From contig JAIXZW010000007.1 of assembly GCA_027489375.1 (NCBI GenBank), forward strand, positions 186,001 to 250,000: a DNA stretch of 64,000 bases, written 5' to 3'. Below, one piece after another: positions 1 through 8,981 of this stretch. The notes below the pieces were generated by a model. It had not been told where the DNA came from. It did no database searches and saw nothing but the letters and a program-made list of their open reading frames with translations. A program made the translations under genes and the position numbers. The stretch's first letter is position 1. The number at the start of each line of letters is the position of its first letter. Source of the stretch: Paracoccaceae bacterium (GTDB lineage Bacteria > Pseudomonadota > Alphaproteobacteria > Rhodobacterales > Rhodobacteraceae).

Positions 1-501
1 GACTACACGCTGGGCGCATTGGTGCAGGCGAATTTCGGCCTGCGCGACTGGCTCACCGTCCTTGGCAAACCCGTGGGCAAGCTCTTTCCCGACAGCGCCC
101 CGCCCGCCTTGGAAACGGGGTCCATCATCGTCCTGCTCGCCACCGATGCGCCGCTCTCGGCGCTCTTGCTGCGGGCGCTGGCGAAGCGGGCGGCGCTGGG
201 CCTTGCGCGCAGCGGCACGCCGGGGGGCAACAGTTCGGGCGACATCTTCCTCGCCTTCTCCACCGCCGACATCGGCCCGATCCCCGACCGCGCCGCCCCG
301 CTGGTGGACGGGGCATCGCTCAACCCGCATCTCATCGACCCGCTCTACCTCGCCGCGGTCGAAGCGGTCGAGGAGGCGGTGGTCAACGCCCTCGTCGCCG
401 CCGATCCCGTGCCGATGTTCCGCCCGCGCGGCGCGATCATGCCCGCCATCGACACCGCCGCCCTCGCCGCGCTCTTCCGCTCAGATGCCGGCGCCAAGTA
501 G
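1..501 (+). CDS. P1 family (DmpA/S58-type) peptidase, C-terminal part
   Basis: The gene enters from the left edge, so only the last 166 residues are visible. They contain YTLGALVQANFG at residues 2-13 and, further on, TGSIIVLLATDAPL and GNSSGDIFLAFST. These blocks are characteristic of the C-terminal half of P1 (DmpA/L-aminopeptidase) enzymes. That family consists of self-cleaving N-terminal-nucleophile hydrolases that remove N-terminal residues from short peptides or amides. The autoproteolysis site lies upstream of what is visible, so catalytic competence cannot be judged. The last 21 bases overlap the 3' end of the convergent glycosidase-like gene. Confidence 0.85.
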   Translation, partial: DYTLGALVQANFGLRDWLTVLGKPVGKLFPDSAPPALETGSIIVLLATDAPLSALLLRALAKRAALGLARSGTPGGNSSGDIFLAFSTADIGPIPDRAAPLVDGASLNPHLIDPLYLAAVEAVEEAVVNALVAADPVPMFRPRGAIMPAIDTAALAALFRSDAGAK

Positions 502-2283
502 CATGAGAAGCGGCAGGAACGCGCCCAGCAAACCGCCGATCCCGAAATCGCCGCCCCCCAAATCGCCGCCCCCCAAATCGCCGCCCCCGGAATCTCCACC
601 GTCTTCATCCGGCTGATCCGCGGATCCGGTGGCGGTGTCATCGGGTCCGGCCCAGTCCTCGGACAGGTGCGCCGACACGGGCCCGGGATCGACCGGATCC
701 ATCGCAGGCTCGACAAAAGGACCGTCTAGCTCGACGCCCCGGTCGTCCAGCGCATAGGTCTCGATCTCGGCCAGCCCCGCATCGGTCTTGGCAAAGCTCA
801 GCCGGATCACCTCGTAAGGCTGGTCAAGCGCGACGGTCACACCCTCCGCATCCGCCTCGGGGACCACCGCCTGATGCACGCCCACGGCATAGGTGCGGCC
901 CTCGTTCGTCTCGTCCACCGCCGCATTGTCCGTCACGCCGAAGCGCGCCATCCAGTCGTCGGGCACCCGTGCGGTCAGGCTGTCGGCATAGACCGCCTTG
1001 TAGGTGCTGCCGATCCCGTCCATCTCCAGCGTCACCTTGCCGGGCGGGGCATCGTCCGCCGACAGAAAGACGACCAGCTTGTCCGCGCTCTCGAACCCGT
1101 AGACCCAGACATCGTCGCCGCGGTCGTTCATCATGCCGATCTTCAGGAGCCGCGTCCCTTGCGTCGATTCCGCCAGCATGTCGAGCATGTCCTGCCCCAC
1201 GAAATCCTGCGGCTTGCCTTGCGCATCCACCGTGGTGAACCGCCCCGCATGCTGCATGTCCACGCCGTAAACCCCCGCGCCGCCCATCCCCTCGGCCCCG
1301 TATTCGGCGAACATCTCCAAAAGCAGGCGCGGATGTTCCGGCCCATAGTCGCGCAGGCCAAGCTGGTCCTGCCAGAACTGCTCGAACCCCGCATCCGTGC
1401 GCTGCTGCAGGTCGATGTCCGCTGCCGAGACCACATGGCCCTGCGCCGCCTCGGCCTTGATATATTGGGCCAAAGCCTCGTCGCGGGTCAGCGACCCGAC
1501 GTTGTAGGTGCCAAGGAACAGCTCCGGCCGGTCCCCGCCATGCAATTCCGACTCCGCCTCCCATGCATCGAGGATCGTCCCGATCTCGGTCGCGGTGCGG
1601 TCAACGCCCGTCGCGGTCAGCGCGAAACGGTGGTGGATCACCAGATCCACCTCTGCCAGCGTGTCGCCGTGGAATTCGGCGCGGATCGCATCGTCCTCGA
1701 CCAGCGTCCTTCCGCATTGCACCGCGATGCCGACATCCGCCCCGACGAGGTTGACCGCCGGATCGTTCAACGCCGCCGACATCTCTTGCACGTAGATGTC
1801 CGCCACATGGCCATAAGCCTGCGCATCCGCGACCGACCCGCCAAAGGCCACATACCATTCGTTCCCGACCTCGAGTTGCAGGTGTTCGGGCAGCGGCCCG
1901 TAATGTCCGCCCAGAAGCTTGGCCATGAAACCGCGGATATCCGCCCGCAGGGCCGCATCGTTCCCCTCGTAGCGTTGCGTCGGCAGGATCACCGACAGCC
2001 CCGCCCCCTCGCTGCGCGCCTCGACGAACATCTCGGCAAGGCCCGGACGGCCCGTTGCGGGGTTGAACAACCCGTCATACTGGAATCCGTAGCGCGACGG
2101 ATCGCGCTCCGACAGGGTGCCCCCCGGCCATGTGATCAGCCCGACCTGATTGTCGGCCAACTGGCTGTCGAAGCGGTCGTAGCTGCGAAAGCCGGTGTAG
2201 TTGTAACCGAAATCCATCCCCGTGATGGCAAGGCTCTTGGGGGCAAGGGCGGCGGTGCCCGTCTCAAGTGCAATCGTGAACAT
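481..2283 (-). CDS. glycoside hydrolase clan GH-A-like protein with Gly/Asp repeat tail
   Basis: This protein of about 600 residues has features of a TIM-barrel glycosidase. WPGGTLSE lies near residue 60, and LEVGNEWY near residue 140 matches the Asn-Glu acid/base motif of clan GH-A (as in arabinofuranosidase-type families). I cannot place the nucleophile Glu or name a substrate. There is no N-terminal signal peptide. The C-terminus is acidic, then carries repeats of GGGDL/GGGDF encoded by three 15-bp DNA repeats, and ends in a hydrophobic stretch (GIGGLLGAFLPLLMLLGAGI). The ATG at 2283 is chosen because GGAAG lies 8 nt upstream; an ATG five codons earlier (2298) is the alternative. Export by a non-Sec route is possible but unproven. 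Confidence 0.6.
   Translation of the reverse strand: MFTIALETGTAALAPKSLAITGMDFGYNYTGFRSYDRFDSQLADNQVGLITWPGGTLSERDPSRYGFQYDGLFNPATGRPGLAEMFVEARSEGAGLSVILPTQRYEGNDAALRADIRGFMAKLLGGHYGPLPEHLQLEVGNEWYVAFGGSVADAQAYGHVADIYVQEMSAALNDPAVNLVGADVGIAVQCGRTLVEDDAIRAEFHGDTLAEVDLVIHHRFALTATGVDRTATEIGTILDAWEAESELHGGDRPELFLGTYNVGSLTRDEALAQYIKAEAAQGHVVSAADIDLQQRTDAGFEQFWQDQLGLRDYGPEHPRLLLEMFAEYGAEGMGGAGVYGVDMQHAGRFTTVDAQGKPQDFVGQDMLDMLAESTQGTRLLKIGMMNDRGDDVWVYGFESADKLVVFLSADDAPPGKVTLEMDGIGSTYKAVYADSLTARVPDDWMARFGVTDNAAVDETNEGRTYAVGVHQAVVPEADAEGVTVALDQPYEVIRLSFAKTDAGLAEIETYALDDRGVELDGPFVEPAMDPVDPGPVSAHLSEDWAGPDDTATGSADQPDEDGGDSGGGDLGGGDLGGGDFGIGGLLGAFLPLLMLLGAGI
545..589. repeat. three 15-bp tandem repeats in the glycosidase-like gene
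   Basis: Three consecutive copies of AAATCGCCGCCCCCC (the last ending in G) lie in frame in the minus-strand gene and encode the Gly-Gly-Asp-Leu/Phe-Gly repeats of its tail. Copy number can change without a frameshift. Confidence 0.85.
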
Positions 2284-2465
2284 GGCGGCGACTTCCATTC
2301 TGGAAGCGGGCTCCCACAGCCCGCCTGTCGCGCTTCTTCTGCGAATGTCATGCCCGCTGCGGTTGTCCGCCCCGTCGGTCTAGGCCCGACCCCGACCTTC
2401 GGCTTGGCAGGAACTGTGGCGGTCCCCCGAAGCCCCGCCGAAAGGATGGCCCCGCCCGACCTGCC

Positions 2466-3224
2466 TTATCGCAACAGGCCGCGCAACTGTGCCGCCACCG
2501 CCTGCAACTCCGGCAGCAACGCCGCGACGGCGGGACCGATCTCCTCGGGTCCCGCCGCGAAACCCGCGTTCAACGCGGCGATCACCTGCCCCCGTGCATT
2601 CGCAAGCGGCACGGCGACAGACCGCAGCCCCGTCTCGACCTCCTGATCGATCACCGCATGGCCCTGCGCCCGCACCCGAGCGACTTCGGCCATGACCGCC
2701 TCCGGCTCGGTCAGCGTGCGCGGCGTCCGCGCCGCAAGCCGCGTGCCGATCCGCGCCCGCGCCTCCGCCTCGGGCAGGGCCGCCAGCATCACCCGCCCCA
2801 TGCTGGTGCAATAGGCGGGCAGCCGCGACCCCGGCATCAGGCTGATCGACATGAGCTTCCTTTGCGCCGCCCGCGCCACATAGACGATCTCGGCCCCGTC
2901 CAGCACCGACACCGAACTGCTTTCCCCGATCCGCTCCGACAGCGCGTCCAGCGCGGGCTGCACGATGGCGGGCATCGGCATCGAGGCAAGGCAGGCCGTC
3001 CCCAACCGCAGCACGCGGGGGGTAAGCGTGAAGAATTTTCCGTCCCACTCGGCATAGCCGTGATGCGCCAGCGTCAAAAGACAGCGCCGCGCGGTCGCCC
3101 GGTCAAGGCCGGATGCCGCCGCCACCTCGGTGATCGACTGGCGCGGCGTCTCGGCCCCGAAGGTTTCGATCACCGCCAATCCCTTGGCCAGCCCGCCCAT
3201 GATGTCGCGTTCGGTTATCGTCAT
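2466..3224 (-). CDS. IclR family regulator of the adjacent pcaIJF genes (PcaR/PcaU-like)
   Basis: This 252-residue protein has an N-terminal winged helix (residues about 8-70, with SITEVAAASGLDRATARRCL as the recognition region) and an IclR effector-binding domain (about 85-250). The effector domain resembles the PcaR/PcaU/PobR subgroup that responds to aromatic-pathway intermediates. Longer readings of the frame exist, but the ATG at 3224 begins the typical MTITERDIMGGLAKGL start. The gene is divergent from pcaI across 127 bp that carry a long inverted repeat, its likely operator. Activation by beta-ketoadipate or a related acid is inferred from family and context, not seen. Confidence 0.85.
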   Translation of the reverse strand: MTITERDIMGGLAKGLAVIETFGAETPRQSITEVAAASGLDRATARRCLLTLAHHGYAEWDGKFFTLTPRVLRLGTACLASMPMPAIVQPALDALSERIGESSSVSVLDGAEIVYVARAAQRKLMSISLMPGSRLPAYCTSMGRVMLAALPEAEARARIGTRLAARTPRTLTEPEAVMAEVARVRAQGHAVIDQEVETGLRSVAVPLANARGQVIAALNAGFAAGPEEIGPAVAALLPELQAVAAQLRGLLR

Positions 3225-3236
3225 GCCCGCCGCCCT

Positions 3237-3275
3237 TTTGTGCGATATGTAAACAAATACAGCATAACGCACAAA
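3237..3275. promoter_or_regulatory. inverted-repeat operator between iclR and pcaI
   Basis: The arms TTTGTGCGATATG (3237-3249) and CATAACGCACAAA (3263-3275) form an inverted repeat matching at 12 of 13 positions, separated by 13 AT-rich bases. The centre-to-centre spacing suits two turns of helix. Its place between a divergent IclR gene and the pca genes suggests that it is the IclR binding site. The assignment is inferred. Confidence 0.65.
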
Positions 3276-3351
3276 CCGCATGGACGGAATACCCCCTCGG
3301 GCGCTATCCCGACCCGGACGCGACACCCCGTCCGACAGGAGAGGCGCACCG

Positions 3352-4086
3352 ATGGACAAGACCCTTCCCGACCTCGCCACAGCCGTGGCAGGCATAAAAG
3401 ACGGCATGACCGTGATGATCGGCGGCTTCGGCGGCTCGGGCGCGCCGATCGAACTGATCCACGCGCTGATCGACCGCTTCATCGCCACGGGCCACCCGCG
3501 CGACCTGACGGTGGTGAACAACAACGCGGGCAACGGCCATGTCGGTCTGGCCGCGCTGATCGAGGCGGGGATGGTGAAGAAACTCATCTGCTCTTTCCCG
3601 CGCTCGGCCGATCCGGTGGTCTTCACCGAACGCTACCTTGCCGGACAGATCGAGCTTGAGCTTGTCCCCCAAGGCACGCTGGCCGAACGCATCCGCGCAG
3701 GCGGCGCGGGCATCCCCGCCTTCTACACCCCCACAAGCTACGGCACCGACCTTGCCAAAGGCAAACCCGTCGAAGAATTCGAGGGCCGTCCCTACGTGCA
3801 GGAACGCTGGCTCAAGGCCGATTACGCGCTGGTCAAGGCGCATCTCGGCGATACCTTGGGCAACCTGACCTACCGGATGGCGGCGCGGAACTTCAACCCG
3901 CTGATGTGCACCGCCGCCGCCACGACCATCGTGCAGGTGTCGAAGATCGTCGAAGCGGGCAGCATCGACCCCGAAACCGTCATCACCCCCGGCATCTTCG
4001 TGCAAGGGCTGGTCGAAGTTGCGAACCCCGCGCAGGAAGAGACGCTCAACCGCGCCAATGCCCGTTACCCCGAGGTGGCAGAATGA
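3352..4086 (+). CDS. pcaI: 3-oxoadipate CoA-transferase subunit A
   Basis: Alpha subunit of the succinyl-CoA:3-oxoadipate CoA-transferase, which activates 3-oxoadipate to 3-oxoadipyl-CoA in the beta-ketoadipate pathway. It has 244 residues, normal for the family, with the CoA-binding glycine motif GGFGGSGAP near residue 24. The ATG at 3352 follows AGGAGAGG. Its stop overlaps the next start as ATGA, so subunits A and B should be translationally coupled. The separate-subunit form distinguishes it from fused mammalian SCOT enzymes. Acetoacetate CoA-transferase is the nearest alternative, but the 3-oxoadipyl-CoA thiolase gene next door favours the pca assignment. Confidence 0.9.
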   Translation: MDKTLPDLATAVAGIKDGMTVMIGGFGGSGAPIELIHALIDRFIATGHPRDLTVVNNNAGNGHVGLAALIEAGMVKKLICSFPRSADPVVFTERYLAGQIELELVPQGTLAERIRAGGAGIPAFYTPTSYGTDLAKGKPVEEFEGRPYVQERWLKADYALVKAHLGDTLGNLTYRMAARNFNPLMCTAAATTIVQVSKIVEAGSIDPETVITPGIFVQGLVEVANPAQEETLNRANARYPEVAE

Positions 4087-4754
4087 CCGCGAAACTTTCC
4101 CCCACCCAGATCGCATGGCGTGCCGCGCAGGACATCGCGGATGGCGCCTACGTCAACCTTGGCATCGGCTTTCCCGAGATGGTGGCGAAGTTCCAGCCCC
4201 CCGGACGGCAGGCGATCTTCCACACCGAAAACGGCATCCTCGGCTTTGGCGAAGCGCCCCCCGCGGGGTCCGAGGATTGGGACCTGATCAACGCGGGCAA
4301 AAAGGCCGTGACGATCAAACCCGGTACCGCCTTCTTCCATCACGCCGACAGCTTCGCGATGGTGCGGGGCGGGCATCTCGACGTGGCGATCCTCGGCGCT
4401 TACGAGGTGGCCGAGACGGGCGATCTTGCGAACTGGTCCACGGGGCCGAAGGGCGTGCCTGCCGTGGGCGGGGCGATGGACCTTGTGCATGGCGCGAAAC
4501 GCGTGGCCGTGATCACCGACCACGTGACCAAAGAGGGCAAGCCCAAACTGGTCAAGCGCTGCTCCCTTCCGCTGACGGGGGTTGCTTGCGTGACCCGCAT
4601 CTACTCCAGCCTTGCGGTGATCGACATCGAAGGCGGCCGCTTCGTGCTGCGCGAGAAACTCCCGTCGCTCTCGGTGGATGAATTGCAAGCCATGACGGGG
4701 GCGGACATGCTCGTCCCCGTCCCCCCCGCCGACCTGATCGTTCCGGAGCTTTGA
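4083..4754 (+). CDS. pcaJ: 3-oxoadipate CoA-transferase subunit B
   Basis: Beta subunit of the CoA-transferase, 223 residues. The motif TENGILGFG near residue 46 contains the Glu that forms the covalent CoA thioester in this family. It also has the conserved GIGFPEMV near the N-terminus. It starts inside the pcaI stop (ATGA) and its own TGA directly abuts the ATG of pcaF, so the three genes form one transcript. Enzyme and context agree. Confidence 0.9.
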   Translation: MTAKLSPTQIAWRAAQDIADGAYVNLGIGFPEMVAKFQPPGRQAIFHTENGILGFGEAPPAGSEDWDLINAGKKAVTIKPGTAFFHHADSFAMVRGGHLDVAILGAYEVAETGDLANWSTGPKGVPAVGGAMDLVHGAKRVAVITDHVTKEGKPKLVKRCSLPLTGVACVTRIYSSLAVIDIEGGRFVLREKLPSLSVDELQAMTGADMLVPVPPADLIVPEL

Positions 4755-5954
4755 ATGACCCCCGTTTACATCTGCGACTATATCCGCACGCCCATCGGCC
4801 GCTTCGGCGGGTCACTGTCGTCGGTCCGCGCCGATGACCTTGGCGCGATCCCGCTGCGGGCGCTGATGGCCCGCAATGCGGGCGTCGATTGGGACGCGGT
4901 GGATGATGTCATCTTCGGCTGCGCCAATCAGGCGGGCGAGGATAACCGCAACGTGGCCCGCATGTCCGCGCTGCTGGCAGGTCTGCCCGTGGGTGTCACG
5001 GGAACCACGATCAACCGCCTCTGCGGGTCGGGCATGGATGCGGTGCTTGCCGCCGCCCGCCAGATCGCGGCGGGCGAGGCGGAACTGGTGATCGCAGGCG
5101 GGGTGGAAAGCATGTCCCGCGCCCCCTTCGTCATGCCCAAGGCCGACACCGCCTTTTCCCGCAACGCCGAGATTTACGACACCACCATCGGTTGGCGCTT
5201 CGTGAACCCCGCGATGCAGGCGGCTTACGGCACCGATTCCATGCCGCAGACGGGCCAGAACGTCGCCGACGACTATGGCATCAGCCGCGAGGCGCAGGAT
5301 GGCATGGCGCTGGCAAGCCAGACCAAAGCCTCGGCCGCGCAGGCAAACGGCAGGCTGGCCAGGGAAATCACGCCCGTCACCATCGCGCAGAAAAAGGGCG
5401 ATGCGCTGGTCGTTGACCGCGACGAACATCCCCGCGCCACGACGGTCGAGGCTTTGGCCAAGCTGCGCGCTCTGTTCCCCGACGGATCGGTCACGGCGGG
5501 CAATGCCAGCGGCGTCAACGATGGCGCGGCGGCGCTGGTCCTTGCCTCGGAAGCGGCGATCAGGCGTCACGGCCTGCGCCCCATCGCCCGCATCCTTGGC
5601 GGCGCGACGGCGGGTGTTCCCCCGCGCATCATGGGCATCGGTCCCGCGCCCGCCAGCCAGAAGCTGATCGACCGGCTGGGGCTGAAGCAAAGCGATTTCG
5701 ATGTGATCGAACTGAACGAAGCCTTCGCCGCCCAAGGCATCGCCACGCTGCGCCAACTTGGCATCGCCGACGATGACCCCCGCGTGAACCGCAACGGCGG
5801 GGCCATCGCGCTTGGCCACCCGCTTGGCATGTCGGGCGCGCGCATCACCGGCACGGCGGCGCTGGAACTGCACGAAACGGCGGGCAAACGCGCGCTTTCG
5901 ACCATGTGCATCGGCGTGGGTCAGGGCATCGCGATCGCGCTGGAACGGGTCTGA
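4755..5954 (+). CDS. pcaF: 3-oxoadipyl-CoA thiolase
   Basis: This thiolase has 399 residues and cleaves 3-oxoadipyl-CoA with CoA to acetyl-CoA and succinyl-CoA, the last step of the beta-ketoadipate pathway. The active-site Cys lies in [11 protein letters not shown] near residue 90. [14 protein letters not shown] and the second Cys in [10 protein letters not shown] lie near the C-terminus. Its place directly after pcaIJ separates it from general acetyl-CoA acetyltransferases, which look alike. The upstream ring-cleavage genes (pcaHG, B, C, D) are not in the window. The gene ends 8 bp from the convergent yacG. Confidence 0.88.
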   Translation: MTPVYICDYIRTPIGRFGGSLSSVRADDLGAIPLRALMARNAGVDWDAVDDVIFGCANQAGEDNRNVARMSALLAGLPVGVTGTTINRLCGSGMDAVLAAARQIAAGEAELVIAGGVESMSRAPFVMPKADTAFSRNAEIYDTTIGWRFVNPAMQAAYGTDSMPQTGQNVADDYGISREAQDGMALASQTKASAAQANGRLAREITPVTIAQKKGDALVVDRDEHPRATTVEALAKLRALFPDGSVTAGNASGVNDGAAALVLASEAAIRRHGLRPIARILGGATAGVPPRIMGIGPAPASQKLIDRLGLKQSDFDVIELNEAFAAQGIATLRQLGIADDDPRVNRNGGAIALGHPLGMSGARITGTAALELHETAGKRALSTMCIGVGQGIAIALERV

Positions 5955-5962
5955 GCGCGGCC

Positions 5963-6145
5963 CTATTGCGGGCGGAGCGGGCGGTCGCCGTCGTCCACCC
6001 CTTCGCCCTCGGACGGCTCGTCCTCGGCCACGGGGATCGCGTAACTGCCCTTCAGCCACCGCCCCAGATCGACATCCGCGCAGCGGCGCGAACAGAAGGG
6101 GCGGTATTTCGGATCCGCCTCCTTCTGGCAGATCGGGCAACTCAC
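5963..6145 (-). CDS. yacG: DNA gyrase inhibitor YacG, small zinc protein
   Basis: This 60-residue protein carries the YacG zinc site CPIC-x15-CSRRC at its N-terminus, followed by the family motif DLGRWL. YacG proteins bind gyrase B and block DNA binding in E. coli. The start is a GTG at 6145 that overlaps the rng stop as GTGA; no other start gives the zinc motif at the N-terminus. The tail (residues 40-60) is acidic and unconserved. It is the last gene of the infA-maf-rng-yacG run. Confidence 0.85.
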   Translation of the reverse strand: MSCPICQKEADPKYRPFCSRRCADVDLGRWLKGSYAIPVAEDEPSEGEGVDDGDRPLRPQ

Positions 6146-7179
6146 GGCAGCACCTCGGCCAAAGGCAGACGGTCGCGCTTGCGCGTCATCTCGAACAGGC
6201 CGAGCGTCGTCCATCCGGCAAGGTTCGTCTCCGCTGCCTCGTGCTTGAACGCGGCCCGCACCACCTGATCGAGGATCGCCCGCTCCTTCTTCGGCACGGG
6301 CGCGAAATCCACCACCACCTGCCCGCCAAGGCCGCGCAGCCGCAACTGGCGCGGCAAATCCCGCGCCGCCGCGATATTCACCTTCAGCGCCGCCGCAGGG
6401 CTGGTATCCGCCCCCGTGTTCACATCCACCGCCACCAGCGCCCGCGTCGGTTCGATCATCATGTGACCACCCCCAGCCAGATCGACCCGCGCCCCGCGAA
6501 GCGCGTCGATCATCTCCAGCACGCCATGATCGGCAAAGCCGCCCTGAACCACCTCGTCCGGCGCGGGGTCGGCCCAGTCGCGCCACGCCGCCTCATGCGC
6601 GGCAGGCCCGTCGACCAGCAACTCCGGCCCGCCCTCGGTATCGGCCAGCACCGCAAGGGCCAACTCCTTGACCGACAGGATATCGTCGGCCACCTCCGCC
6701 TCATCCGCCTCGGCAGAAGCCGAGCGCAGGATCAGCCCGAGTTCCTCCGGCGCCCCCGCCATCGCCTCGGCGGCAAGCGCGGCAAGCCCCTCCCGAACCT
6801 CCTCGTCGCGGATGCGGCGCGAGATGTTCAGCCCCGGCGCACCGGGCGTGATGATCGCATGGCGCGACCGGAACAGAAGGCGCGTCGTCACCGGCACGGC
6901 CTTGCCCGGTTCGGTCGGCCCCGTCACCTGCACCAAAAGCCGCTGCCCCGGCGCGATGCCCGAGATTTGCCGCAGGAACCCCGAAGCGCCCTCGGGCAGC
7001 TTGACGAAGATGCCGCCCTGCCCCTTCACCGGACGGTCCGCCACGGCGCGGAAGATCGCACCGGGCAAAACCTCGTCCCCCGCAGGGTCGATGAACAGGT
7101 CTTCAAGCTGTCCGTCCACGACCAAAGCGGCGGCATCGCGCCCTTCGATCTGGTCCAGAATGACGACACGGCCTTTCAT
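6142..7179 (-). CDS. rng: ribonuclease E/G family protein, short form
   Basis: This 345-residue protein matches the catalytic core of RNase [12 protein letters not shown] and QVVVDFAP hold the two aspartates that bind the catalytic magnesium. It is well below the usual RNase G length of about 490, and I see no CPxC zinc link, which in RNase E holds dimers together. Such short forms occur in alphaproteobacteria. Likely roles are processing of rRNA or selected mRNAs in the cytoplasm. The ATG at 7179 overlaps the maf stop (ATGA), and its own stop overlaps the yacG start (GTGA). Confidence 0.85.
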   Translation of the reverse strand: MKGRVVILDQIEGRDAAALVVDGQLEDLFIDPAGDEVLPGAIFRAVADRPVKGQGGIFVKLPEGASGFLRQISGIAPGQRLLVQVTGPTEPGKAVPVTTRLLFRSRHAIITPGAPGLNISRRIRDEEVREGLAALAAEAMAGAPEELGLILRSASAEADEAEVADDILSVKELALAVLADTEGGPELLVDGPAAHEAAWRDWADPAPDEVVQGGFADHGVLEMIDALRGARVDLAGGGHMMIEPTRALVAVDVNTGADTSPAAALKVNIAAARDLPRQLRLRGLGGQVVVDFAPVPKKERAILDQVVRAAFKHEAAETNLAGWTTLGLFEMTRKRDRLPLAEVLP

Positions 7180-7751
7180 GCGTTCCTCCAAACGGGATAA
7201 CCCGCCGCCTGCAACAGCGCCGCCGTCTCCGCCAGTGGCAGCCCGACGATGCCGGTAAAACTGCCCGAAATCCACGGGATAAAGGCACCGGCGGCACCTT
7301 GGATGGCATAGCCCCCCGCCTTGCCCTGCCACTCGCCTCCGGCAAGATAGGCGTTCAGCTCCGCATCCGACAGCCGCTTCATCTTCACGGCGGAAACGGA
7401 CTCCTTGACCCAGACCCGTTCACCCCGCTTCACGGCCACGGCGGTGATCACCTCGTGCCGCCGCCCGCCAAGCGCGATCAGGAACTCCGCCGCCTCCGCC
7501 GCATCGCGCGGCTTGCCAAGGATGCGGCGGCCCAGCGCCACGGTGGTATCGGCGCACAGCACCACATCCTCGGCCCCCGCCACGACCGCCGCCGCCTTTT
7601 CGCGGGCAAGACGCGCGCAATAGGGACGCGGCAACTCGCCGCGTTTGGGGTCTTCGTCGATATCGGGAGGCAGGATGGCATCGGGCACAAGGCCAAGCTG
7701 CGCCAGCAATTCCTTGCGGCGCGGGCTTGCCGATCCGAGGATCAGCTTCAC
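7176..7751 (-). CDS. maf: Maf-like nucleotide pyrophosphatase
   Basis: This Maf/HAM1-fold protein has 191 residues. It shows the opening motif [14 protein letters not shown], the catalytic region [15 protein letters not shown] and, later, [10 protein letters not shown]. Maf proteins hydrolyse non-canonical or modified nucleoside triphosphates (dTTP/UTP or methylated forms) and are linked to septum control. It sits between infA and rng with 4-base overlaps on both sides. Confidence 0.92.
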   Translation of the reverse strand: MKLILGSASPRRKELLAQLGLVPDAILPPDIDEDPKRGELPRPYCARLAREKAAAVVAGAEDVVLCADTTVALGRRILGKPRDAAEAAEFLIALGGRRHEVITAVAVKRGERVWVKESVSAVKMKRLSDAELNAYLAGGEWQGKAGGYAIQGAAGAFIPWISGSFTGIVGLPLAETAALLQAAGYPVWRNA

Positions 7752-7966
7752 TTGAAGCGGTAGTTGATGCGGCCTTTCGACAGGTCGTAGGGGGTCATCT
7801 CCACCTGCACCTTGTCGCCCGCGAGGACACGGATGCGGTTCTTGCGCATCTTGCCTGCCATCACCGCGATCAATTCATGGCCGTTGTCCAGCTCGACCCT
7901 GAATGTCGCATTCGGCAGGAGTTCCTTCACGACGCCCGGGAATTCGAGGATGTCTTCCTTAGCCAT
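7748..7966 (-). CDS. infA: translation initiation factor IF-1
   Basis: At 72 residues this is the standard IF-1 length and a single S1/OB fold: [13 protein letters not shown], then [18 protein letters not shown] and the final [13 protein letters not shown]. It binds the ribosomal A site during initiation. It leads the overlapping group infA-maf-rng-yacG, so its promoter should lie in 7967-8093. Confidence 0.97.
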   Translation of the reverse strand: MAKEDILEFPGVVKELLPNATFRVELDNGHELIAVMAGKMRKNRIRVLAGDKVQVEMTPYDLSKGRINYRFK

Positions 7967-8093
7967 GATCTCTCCAAATGGGGTTCAAGCCCGTTGGGCG
8001 GACCCAAGAGCTTCGGGCTGTGCTAATGCGCCTGTCGGGCCGGATTTTCAAGAGGAAAATGGGGGAGGGACGCGCATAACGGGCAGCGCCGGA

Positions 8094-8981
8094 TCAGGCC
8101 GGAACCGCCGGTTCGTCCATCCGCGCGCGCGCTTGCCGCAGGAAATGCCCGATCGCGGCACGGCCATAGGCGGCGTTCATATGGCTGTGGTCGCCGCGTG
8201 CATCGGCGGCACCGGCAACCACCACCCCACCCCCTTGGACAAGGTATTCCGCCCGTGTCGGCCCCCAGTCCCGCCCCAGACCGGCGGGCGGCGCCACAAA
8301 GCGCACCCCCTGCGCCGATGCCACCCGCTCCAATCGCGCACGCCACATCGCCAGAAAGGCCGCGGCCACTACAGGTTGCCCCGCCGCCGCCCGCCACGGC
8401 GCATAAAGACGGTGCTGGCTGGCAATGCAGGTCTCGGCATAGACCGGACGGCCGTAAATGAAAGGCCGCCGCTTCAGGTTGGGGTCGATTCCCCAGCCCG
8501 CCACCACCGCCCCGGCCGCCTCGTCCAGAGCGGCATCCAGAAAACCCGCGCCATAAGCCGCCCTTCCCCCCCCGAATCCGAACCCGACTCCAAACTCGAC
8601 CCCGAAGGGATCGCCCAGCGCGGCAAGTTCTGCCGCCCGCTCGGGAAACCACGCGACCCCCACGTGGACCGCCACATCATAGCTTGCCAGATCGACCTGG
8701 TCCCGCCCGCCATTCAGCGCCCGTGCCCGCGCGCGCTCCTCCTCCGTCACCACATGACGCGGCGCGAAAATTCCCTTTCCGCGCAGCCGGTATCGCGCAT
8801 GGAGCTTTTCCGGCACGGCAAAGAACGCCATCTCCACGCCCTCCGCCCCGTCGATGCCCACCCCGCCCTGTCCGACTCCGCCCTGTCCGACTCCGCCCTG
8901 TCCGGCCCCGCCCTGTCCGGCCCCGTCCCACGCATCGCGCCATGCGCCCACATGCGAATTGCCAAAGACGAGCACCCGCAT
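8094..8981 (-). CDS. SGNH/GDSL hydrolase-like protein paired with GSCFA gene
   Basis: This 295-residue protein opens with MRVLVFGNSHVGAW, matching SGNH block I, and ends with GDHSHMNAAYG, matching block V with its Asp and His. Both suggest an esterase or acyl-transfer fold acting on a glycan or lipid, though the substrate is unknown. Residues about 22-44 are Gly-Gln repeats (GQGGV) encoded by four 15-bp tandem repeats. The ATG at 8981 shares one base with the stop of the upstream GSCFA gene (TGATG), so the two are coupled. No signal peptide is visible. Confidence 0.6.
   Translation of the reverse strand: MRVLVFGNSHVGAWRDAWDGAGQGGAGQGGVGQGGVGQGGVGIDGAEGVEMAFFAVPEKLHARYRLRGKGIFAPRHVVTEEERARARALNGGRDQVDLASYDVAVHVGVAWFPERAAELAALGDPFGVEFGVGFGFGGGRAAYGAGFLDAALDEAAGAVVAGWGIDPNLKRRPFIYGRPVYAETCIASQHRLYAPWRAAAGQPVVAAAFLAMWRARLERVASAQGVRFVAPPAGLGRDWGPTRAEYLVQGGGVVVAGAADARGDHSHMNAAYGRAAIGHFLRQARARMDEPAVPA
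8861..8920. repeat. four 15-bp tandem repeats in the SGNH-like gene
   Basis: Four adjacent units of the form CYCCGCCCTGTCCGR lie in frame and encode Gly-Val/Ala-Gly-Gln-Gly on the minus strand. They fall just after the N-terminal GNSH block, a likely surface loop. Confidence 0.85.
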
